DNA from: Eretmocerus hayati
Lineage: Eukaryota > Arthropoda > Insecta > Hymenoptera > Aphelinidae
Assembly (NCBI GenBank): GCA_029851415.1
Contig: CM056742.1
Span: forward strand, 76,684,748 to 76,748,747
Length of the DNA stretch: 64,000 nt
Direction of reading: 5' to 3'
The translations under genes were made by a program, and so were the position numbers. Numbering within the stretch: position 1 is the stretch's first letter; each line of letters opens with the position of its first letter. This document shows positions 56,978 through 64,000 of the stretch, one piece after another. The notes below the pieces were generated by a model that was given only the letters and a program-made list of their open reading frames with translations, did no database searches and was not told the origin of the DNA.

Positions 56978-57610
56978 TGACTATTTACTATCAGAAGGTA
57001 CGCAGTATACGCAGCAAGCTGCACTTAGTGAGAAATAATGTACACCTTCTTTCTTATGCACCTCACTTGATTGTTCTGACTGAATCTTGGCTTCATAGTG
57101 GCACCTCTGATAGTGAAGTGGGTCTTGATAACTATAATATCTATAGAAGGGACAGATATAATTAGATGGTTAATGCCCCCGGTGGAGGTGGTGATTTCAT
57201 TGTAATACACAAATCTCCGCACTCAAAAAGTTGTCAATTCATCTCTGAAGATTGTGAACAAGTCTACGCAGTGGTTACTCTTCATTCAAACAGGAAGCTC
57301 ATCATCGGCTGCACTTATTCACCCCCAGCATCTCCACCATATGTTTATAAGGAACATATTTCTGCTGTACATCAAATATCTATAATTCATGGTGACTGTG
57401 ACTGGATTGTTTTAGGTGAGTTTAATGTGCCTGGTATTAACTGGTTTAACATGCCTAACTTGAAGTATGAATTTGTTGGTACTAAGTCTGCTAGAAATAC
57501 TGGTTGTGAGGATATCATTAGGAATGGTTACTCTTTCATAAATATGAGGCAATACTTCCCAGTGCCTGATAACAAAAGTTATTCTCTTGATCTATTTTCC
57601 AGTCAACTCC
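56977..57610 (+). pseudogene. CR1-like LINE ORF2, endonuclease part
   Basis: ORF2 starts at ATG 56977, overlapping the ORF1 stop (TGATG). It encodes an AP-endonuclease: QKVRSIRSKLHLVRNNVHLL, LIVLTESWLHSG (catalytic Glu), then after an in-frame TAG at 57163-57165 VTLHSNRKLIIGCTYSPP and CDWIVLGEFNVPGINW, where the usual GDFN is GEFN. The coding match ends at ~57605 (SYSLDLFSS). Sequence beyond this is antisense of the RT C-terminus. The missing rest of the endonuclease is at 59480 downward on minus. Confidence 0.88.
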
Positions 57611-59480
57611 GAAGGAATCTCCTTTGGACGGACTCTAATTCTGAAATTCTAGATTCCAAGTGAGGACTCTATGTGATGGACGCATAAGTGAGAGATGGGA
57701 CAACGATACTTTTGTATAAGTTGAGATAGGATTTTGGATTGCTGAAATCTTGCGTATTCCGATTGATGAAGTCAAGGTTTCTGGAAGCTGTAGAGACCGA
57801 TTCACTGATAGGGCTACCGAAATCAAGCTCACTGTCAAAAATAACCCCGAGATCTTTCAAGTTCATGACTCTCTCCAACTTTTGCGATAAGATTGAGTAG
57901 ACATAGTGATTTGGGAAAAGGTGACGGCTCATTGACATAGATTTACATTTCTCAAAGTTCAAGTTTAATCCATTGTGTATCGACCATTCAACAATACTAG
58001 ACAAATCATCTTGAAGGAGCTTACAGTCGAGTGAAGAACTAGTTCTCATGAAGAGTTTGATGTCATCAGCATATAGTAGGCACTCAGAGTTCCTGACAAC
58101 TTCGATAATGTCATTAACAAAAACGTTGAACAACAAAGGGCCAAGATGAGACCCCTGAGGAACACCTGATTTGACATGTACTGGACCAGAAAAAGCTCCA
58201 CAGAGTTTCACAATTTGGTACTAATCAGTCAGGTACGATTCAATCCATTTAACAAGCAACTCCGGCACACCTAAATTATGCAATTTACATATCAATAACT
58301 TGTGATCGACGCTGTCAAATGCTTTTGAGAAATCAAGATACAGCACATCAGTTTGAAGATGGCACTCTAGTTTATTAATAGTGTAATCGTAGAAATTCAA
58401 TAAGTCAGTGATCGTAGATTTGCCCTTAATGAATCCATGCTGATTTGAAATCAATCGATCACAAATAGCATAATAAAATTCATCAGCGATTATATAGTCA
58501 AAAAGCTTAGCAATAGCTCCAGTCATGGGAATCGGACGATAATTAGGAGCAGGGGTCCTTGCTCCACCTTTATGGATCGATGTGACATACGAGTATCTCC
58601 ACGATGAAGGGAAAACCCCATCCTTGACAGATTTGTTAAAGAGATACTGTGAAGGGTCCTCTAAGTTGGCGCTACATTTTTTCAGAAATTGCATTGGAAT
58701 ACCATCATAACCAACAGATAAAGATTCTTTCATGTGACTAAAGGCTCTCATAACATCATTCGCCCAAATATGTGAATCCACATCAATCTCAGTGGAATCT
58801 TTCAAATCACAGCTTAAATTGGAGTCTTTGTAAACAGAACCAAAATAATCAGAAAAAATGCTCGCATTGTCAGCCGGCGAGTTACCTACTCTATCCTTCC
58901 ACGATATATTATTGGGAACAGAAGATGACTTTCTAAGCTTATTAACATACGACCAAAACGATTTGGAATCATTCCTTAGATTACTTTCCACTTGATCATT
59001 GTAGTTTCTATAGCAGACTCGAGATAGCCTCATACATTTGGCACGAAGTCGTTTAAACTCAATATGATATTTTTCTTCTCTAAACTGTTTCCATTTCAAG
59101 TGTTGGGTTTTTTTATCAATAATCAGAGAGATTAGTTCAGAAGTGTACCATCTGGGATAGCTATCATTAGAAGAATGAAACTTCTTAGTTGGAACAAACT
59201 CATTGATAGGCTGAGCAACTGTATCATGAAAATCCTGTAGATTAGATTCAATACTATCACTATTAGGAAAAATGCTATTCCAGTTTACATGAGAAAGGTA
59301 TGAATCAATTTGCTCATAGTTTGCTTGAGAATAATCGAATTGTTCATTCTTAGGGAACACTTTATCATGCACAGCATCAACAGCAAGTTCAGCTTTAAAG
59401 ATGATAGGTATGTGATGATCATCAACTGTTGATAAGGTCTCTGGAGCAACAAATGAAGATATATTGCTGACATTACTGAA
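57605..59480 (-). pseudogene. CR1-like LINE ORF2, end of endonuclease plus RT, inverted
   Basis: On minus from ~59480: NVSNISSFVAPETLSTVDDH and HIPIIF (the last endonuclease motif), then linker. The RT follows with KSFWSYVNKLRKSSSVPNNI, VGYDGIPMQFLKK, YRPIPMTGAIAKLFDYIIAD, NQHGFIKGKSTITDLLNFYD and LYLDFSKAFDSVDHKLL. After a stop near 58215 come SGVPQGSHLGPLLFNVFVND, catalytic LLYADDIKLFM and the thumb, ending near SRISELESVQRRF at ~57610. Apart from one stop the RT is well preserved. The 3' UTR is missing. Confidence 0.92.
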
Positions 59481-60940
59481 CTTGTCGTCAAGCCCTACGC
59501 CGAGGTATTTCAGCTTTGTCTTGCGTGGGATCTCTTGCCCGTCGATGTAAAAACGGGGTGAGTCAAACTTCCTGCGTCTTGTGACCACGATCGCTTCGCA
59601 CTTCTTGACAGCAAGCTCCAGGAGCCTGCTGATCATCCTCTCGTAGACTCGGGCCAGCGCCCCATTTGCGCGTCTGCTCAAGAGTTCCTCGTTTTCGGCT
59701 CAGACTATGAGTCCCGCGTCGTCCGCAGGAGCCACGATTATCACTCCTTCGGGCAGTTCGATAGACAGTAGACTGTCGTACTGGGTGTTCCAGTTGAACG
59801 GCCCGGAAACCGATCCCTGTCTAATTCCGGCGGACAGTTCCCGAATCTCTTGTCCCTCGTCGGTGTCGTACACGAGTGTCCTGTTTTGCAGATAGTCACT
59901 CGTGACGGCTAGTAGATAGGGGGGAACTTTACCTGCTTGGGATTGATAGACTCGCTCCCAGCTCGCGCAGTTGAACGCGTCCTTTATGTCCAACGCAATA
60001 ATGGCACAGAATCCTCCCCTTCTCTGGTATGGGTTCCTTACCGACGCTTGAACCCGTTTTTGGACCTCCTCGATCGCGTGCACAGTGCTTCGTCCCTCCC
60101 GGAACCCGAACTGCATTGGTGTTCTCCACCCTGTTATGCACCATCCTCTCGTACATTTTCCCGATATTGTCGAGCATGCTGAGCGGGCGTTGACCTCCTT
60201 GACCTTTAGGTATCAAGACTAGCTTCCGGCGTTTCCACTTGTCCGGGAAAGTTCCCGCGCTCAGGCAGATGTTGAAGAGGTCGAGGAGTAAGTCTGGCTT
60301 GTATTTGAAGACCAGTTTCAGGACCTCGTTTGGAATGCTGTCCAGGCCAGGGGCCTTGCCGTTTGGCAGCCCCTTCACCGCTGTGAGTAGATCTTGCGTA
60401 GTGCAGAGCGGGATGGGGACATCGCTCTCCGGAGGGAATGTGACTCTAGGTCCTCCTGCTGGGAAGAGGTCTTCCACGATGCTGCGCAAGGTAGCTGCAT
60501 CGGTCAGTGCTGGGTTGACCCTCCGGGGTCGGACCTTGGACATAACCACGCGGTATGGCGTACCCAACGGGACTTAATTAACCATGTCGCACAATTCACC
60601 CCAGCACTTCTCTTCGCTTTTCCGGATGGCTAGAACAAGATTTGCTTCTCTATACGCCCTGTCATCTTCCGCCAGTGATGGTCGTTTCAGCTTCCTTGAT
60701 CGCCACGCGGTTCTCTTTTTCTTATTGCTCGTTCTTCGTAGAGCTTTTATCTCGTCGGTGATCCAGGATTCTGGTTTCCTCCAAAAGCATGATGTTGTCT
60801 TGCGAGGCATGGATGCGTCACAGGCTCTTGTGATAGTAGTCGTTACTATATCCACAGCCTCCTCCGCGGTGGAGTTCATCGGGAGATCCTCAGCTGTTTC
60901 TATCGATTCCCGGAATTTTCTCTCGTCTAGCTTGCGTACC
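59481..60940 (-). pseudogene. R1-like LINE reverse transcriptase, 3' part lost
   Basis: On minus: 60574-60879 is the pre-RT region (KTTSCFWRKPESWITDEIKA). 59929-60567 has RT motifs VKGLPNGKAPGLDSIPNEVL and FPDKWKRRKLVLIPKGQG. 59700-60116 has QFGFREGRSTVHAIEEVQKR, IIALDIKDAFNCASWERVY and GIRQGSVSGPFNWN. The catalytic motif reads APADDAG rather than the usual YADD. 59481-59681 has RKTKLKYLGVGLDDKF, where the R1-like sequence stops. The fused frame continues into the CR1-like RT. Frameshifts occur at ~60570, ~60120 and ~59695. Confidence 0.9.
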
Positions 60941-60942
60941 TG

Positions 60943-61632
60943 CTACCCCGTCGGTTGCGGTCTACGTGTCGCCTGTCTCTGTCCGTCAGTCCTAAGCCGA
61001 AACCCAATATGTCGATCGTCACTCAATGATTCCGTGTCCAGAACCTCCCACGATGTCATACGTCCCATGAGCGACGGGCTCATGAACGTCAGGTCGAGGA
61101 CCAAAGACAAACCTCTCTCCCTGGACCGAGTGTCGTGTCGGTAGTGGGTGATAACCCCCGTCTCGTTCGCGAGCACTAATCCCAATGCCTCCATGGCATC
61201 AGCGGGTATTACCCCCCGTCTATCACGCGGCCCCCCGCTCCAAGTCGGTTCCTTGGAGTTGAAATCCCCCGCAATTATAACTGGCCCCCCCCCCCCCATT
61301 GTCTCACATCCTCTTCTAGGTCGTGGAAGCTCGTCTTCGAATTCGTGCGTCTTGAGCGACGACGAATAGTAGCAGCTGTAGACTGCTGTGCCCCCTATGG
61401 TCTTTCGAGCGAAACCGCGGCCACTTACAGCTGGTCCAGTCTCACAGATCGCAGGATTCATCATCTGGATTAGAGCGGTCCCCCAGTGATCGAATGTGGA
61501 TCGGGAGAATTAACGCTTTTGAGGCGGTTCGGAGATAATCAGAACATCGATTCCCTCTTCTTTGGCAACAGCGCGTAGGAGATCGTTTGCGTCGCCACTC
61601 TTCCTGAGGTTGACTTGGATGAAATTAGCCAT
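60943..61632 (-). pseudogene. R1-like LINE endonuclease
   Basis: Starts at ATG 61632, overlapping the gag end by 8 bp (ATGGCTAA). FIQVNLRKSGDANDLLRAVA and DVLIISEPPQ (catalytic Glu) are followed by a stop at ~61510. The 60943-61464 ORF has GRGFARKTIGGTAVYSCYYS, VIIAGDFNSKEPTWSGGPRD (GDFN) and LDLTFMSPSL with SDDRHIGF (where SDH is usual). Confidence 0.88.
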
Positions 61633-62275
61633 TTCGACCTCTCCTCCGTTTATACGTGCTCTTCGCCTTCTGGTAGTCAGTGCAGTTGCTCGCCCCATAT
61701 CTGTGATCAGATTTGGACCCGATCGCCTCACAGCTCAAGCACTTCGGCTTCCCTTTGCAGGTTGCGGCGAGGTGTCCTGGTTCGCCGTACTGGAAGCAGA
61801 GTTTTGGTCTCCGGTCCTCCGTCTTCTCTTTCTTGCAGCCCGAGGCCTTGTGGCCGTACTCAAGACAGTTGGAACATCGTGGAATGCCACCTTTTTCGCG
61901 GATCCTGACTCTGCCCCATCCAACCTTGGGCTCCTTCCAGTCCAGGAGGTGGTGGGCCAGTCTTGTTGGGACCGAGACGACCGCCGTTTGGGTGCCCCGA
62001 TAACCGATTCGGAGAGACTTCACTGCGATATTTCCTCTCTCATTCTCTGGCAGGGCCTCAGCGAGGTCCTTGAATACTTGGCCCTTGTCAACGTCGTAGC
62101 CGACTCCGAGCACCTCAAGAGTAGATGTGTTCAGGAGGCAATGGACAACTCCTTCTTCGCCGACCACTGGTGCCAATGCTGTCTTCACGGCTGTGGCGTC
62201 GGTACCCTTCCTCAATTCGATGAGGATGTAACTGAGGGGATTTCAGGATGTCGGGAATTCTAGGTGAGGATGACA
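61625..62275 (-). pseudogene. R1-like LINE gag C-terminal part with three zinc knuckles
   Basis: 196-codon ORF on minus. It contains LGVGYDVDKGQVFKDLAEAL and VGWGRVRIREKGGIPRCSNC, then three CCHC knuckles: CSNCLEYGHKASGC, CFQYGEPGHLAATC (second Cys replaced) and CLSCEAIGSKSDHRYGASNC. This is the nucleic-acid-binding end of an R1-clade ORF1. The N-terminal part is absent, so the element is 5'-truncated near 62275. Confidence 0.9.
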
Positions 62276-63149
62276 ATAAAATACAACGAAGTTGGAATAA
62301 ATAATATATATCAAGAATAATATGTACGAAAGAATTCATAAAGATATATTCAATTGCCCTCAGGCCTTGGCTAATTCACTGCTACTCTAATACACTGTAA
62401 TAACCCTAAAAACTGTTGATAGAAATACAATTCATCTGAAGTTACTTGAACGGAATAATACGGGTACTGTTCTATTCATCTTAAGAGCTCCTTGCGATGA
62501 GCAGCACAGCGACTGGCTAGTGAACTAGTCTGTCAGTGGACTCCTGACAGCGACATTTGATGGAGCTCCCACCAAATGCCTTCACCCCGGTCGGTTTTCG
62601 TGGGCGGGTTATACAGGTTACAATATCCTAACTAATCTTACATATCTTGGTGCTCCCAGGATGCGACGATCTGGGATGGCTGATATCCAGAGCTCTTGGA
62701 TGACATTTCTGCCTCGGTGCTCCCGAGTTCTATCTATCACGACTCTAGAGCTCCTCAAGCCGAGAAAGATCGAGAGAGTTAATACTTGGAGCTCCCAAAA
62801 TTAACTAGTGAGTTGAACCTGAGCTCCGGGCTGACTGACTCTGTTTCCGCGGTTGGGCCTTGTGAGAGAGATTGGTGTCCACCTGGCGGTGACTGGTGTA
62901 AGCATACAGTTGGCCTGGTGCCTGTGGCATTACTGCGCGGGCACGCCGATGCTTAGCAAGTTGCGGTAGTGTAGGGGTGCCCGTCGCATCCCCCTCTTCC
63001 TTCGGAGAGTGAGTCTTACTCACTCTCACTAATTCTGCTATCGGGAAACTGGTTCTAGTTCGAGGGGCGACTAGCTGTAATCGAATTCTAGAGGTTACCC
63101 ATCTGTTTACTGGGTTCTAGGTGTTTCTAGCTACGGATTTTCTAGGCGT
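62276..63149. other. Unassigned; may contain the Gypsy 3' LTR
   Basis: It lies downstream of the Gypsy integrase on minus, where a polypurine tract and LTR would be expected. There is only one copy in the window, so no LTR edge could be set. ACTCACTCTC-type hairpin at ~63005. Confidence 0.3.
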
Positions 63150-64000
63150 CTAATCTTCATCTGACTCATCTGAGTCACTGCTTCGGTACAGGGAAAGGTC
63201 CTTGACATGAATGTGGGTGATTACGTAGCCCTCATCGTCTTCTAGGTCGAATATTACTGGTGAAGTTTTCTTCCGGATTCTGTACGGTCCATCTGCTTTC
63301 TTGTCTAACGCGCCGTTATAGTGTTTCGCTTTGTTTGACAGAGTGTGAAGTTTCTTAAGGACTAGTTCACCTATCTTAGGTTCCCATTCTCGCCGTCTCA
63401 GGTTGTAATGAAACCGTTGTTTCGTGAAGCTGCGTGCCATATTCGCCTTGGATAATTCTAGAACTTCATGCATTCGTTTGAACCTATTTTCTGACCCAGT
63501 TCTACGACCACCTAGCTCCTGGCTCAGGCTGCCGGGTGTGGATAGTTCCCTCCCGTGATTCAGGTACGCGGGAGAGAACCCAGTGGAGTCACTTGGAGCG
63601 GTATTGTAGGCAAACGAAATTTCTGAAATCTGCTTATCCGACGTTTGTTGTGATGACTCAATGAGCTGCTTGATCATTGTTTTTATAACTTTGTTGGTCC
63701 GTTCAACTGGATCGCACTGCGGTGCGTAAGCTGGCGTCCTCCGATGTGTTATTCCGTAATTATTCATCATCTGTTGGGATTCCTTTGATCTGAACTGTTG
63801 ACCGTTGTCACTGACTATAGATTTAGGTACTCCATGGCGAAATATCACTTGTTCCTGCAGAGCTTTTATGGTCACGGCGGCTGTGGCTTCCCGTAATGCC
63901 TTCAGCTCGATCCATTTCGTGAACCTGTCCTGCATCACCAGTGGATATGCGTTACCGTTTGTGGATCGTGGTAAGGGTCCGATGAAGTCTACTGATACCA
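63150..64000 (-). CDS. Ty3/Gypsy integrase, partial at window edge
   Basis: The minus ORF stops at 63150 and is open to 63938. The same protein family continues past the window end (FIGPLPRSTNGNAYPLVMQD-like sequence at ~63950). Integrase core: MMQDRFTKWIELKALREATA, SIVSDNGQQFRSKESQQMMN (second Asp, SDNG) and YAPQCDPVERTNKVIKTMIK (third catalytic Glu in VERTN). The C-terminal GPY/F-like domain follows: KIGELVLKKLHTLSNKAKHY, KADGPYRIRKKTSPVIFDLE, HVKDLSLY. No stops were seen, so this copy may be younger than the others. It is a different Gypsy lineage from 16833-39976. Confidence 0.92.
   Translation of the reverse strand, partial: VSVDFIGPLPRSTNGNAYPLVMQDRFTKWIELKALREATAAVTIKALQEQVIFRHGVPKSIVSDNGQQFRSKESQQMMNNYGITHRRTPAYAPQCDPVERTNKVIKTMIKQLIESSQQTSDKQISEISFAYNTAPSDSTGFSPAYLNHGRELSTPGSLSQELGGRRTGSENRFKRMHEVLELSKANMARSFTKQRFHYNLRRREWEPKIGELVLKKLHTLSNKAKHYNGALDKKADGPYRIRKKTSPVIFDLEDDEGYVITHIHVKDLSLYRSSDSDESDED

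Noticed and set aside
61288..61300. C run (61288-61300) as a feature
   Set aside because: Homopolymer within the R1-like endonuclease coding region, likely expansion or sequencing slippage.

Overview
This window is eukaryotic and consists almost entirely of transposable elements. It is most likely from an arthropod, probably an insect: R1-, Jockey- and CR1-like LINEs, Ty3/Gypsy and Copia pols, a Tigger/pogo transposon, an animal EnSpm/CACTA-like transposase, a Penelope GIY-YIG fragment and many foldback elements occur together. No host gene is recognised with confidence. Nearly all coding remnants carry stops or frameshifts. The species cannot be named from the sequence alone.

Layout. (1) About 35-9125 is a very large inverted-repeat structure. 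Its ~2.7-2.9 kb arms (35-2965 and 6408-9125) each end in a ~0.8 kb palindrome, and the centre holds a Copia pol fragment and a tRNA-like sequence. (2) 9126-16830 holds a tRNA-like/SINE head, a 5'-truncated R1-like LINE with a 14-bp target duplication, a foldback whose loop carries a nearly complete but broken Tigger transposon (13219-15762), and an unassigned 156-codon ORF. (3) 16833-39976 is one Ty3/Gypsy retrotransposon on the minus strand, with both LTRs present, blown apart by two insertions. These are a 15.9-kb EnSpm/CACTA-like DNA transposon (18780-34693) and a 2.2-kb foldback (35562-37731). (4) The 15.9-kb element carries subterminal CACGTG-type repeats, several repeat families, an inverted pair of 185-bp satellite arrays, an AT-rich cassette with a C2H2 zinc-finger ORF and an RPA/OB-fold-like remnant, a decayed transposase, and a Penelope 3' end. 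(5) 40-48.3 kb has a Copia RT fragment, a small MITE, and a 4.4-kb repeat-bounded composite containing a LINE RT/RNase H. (6) 48.4-53.7 kb is AT-rich and repeat-laden, with a GC-rich 84-bp structured direct repeat. (7) 54-62.3 kb is a LINE pile-up: a Jockey/CR1-like RT remnant, then a CR1-like LINE whose front half lies on plus and back half on minus, the latter fused in frame to an R1-like LINE. (8) The right edge is a Ty3/Gypsy integrase that continues past the window.

The order of nesting can be read from the breaks. Gypsy is older than the EnSpm-like element and the 35.6-37.7 kb foldback, which interrupt its pol. The Tigger element is younger than the foldback it sits in. The CR1-like half abuts and interrupts the R1-like LINE. 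The two most unusual items are the 15.9-kb EnSpm-like element with its RPA-like/zinc-finger cassette and internal inverted satellites, and the ~9.1-kb palindrome-capped inverted repeat at the left.
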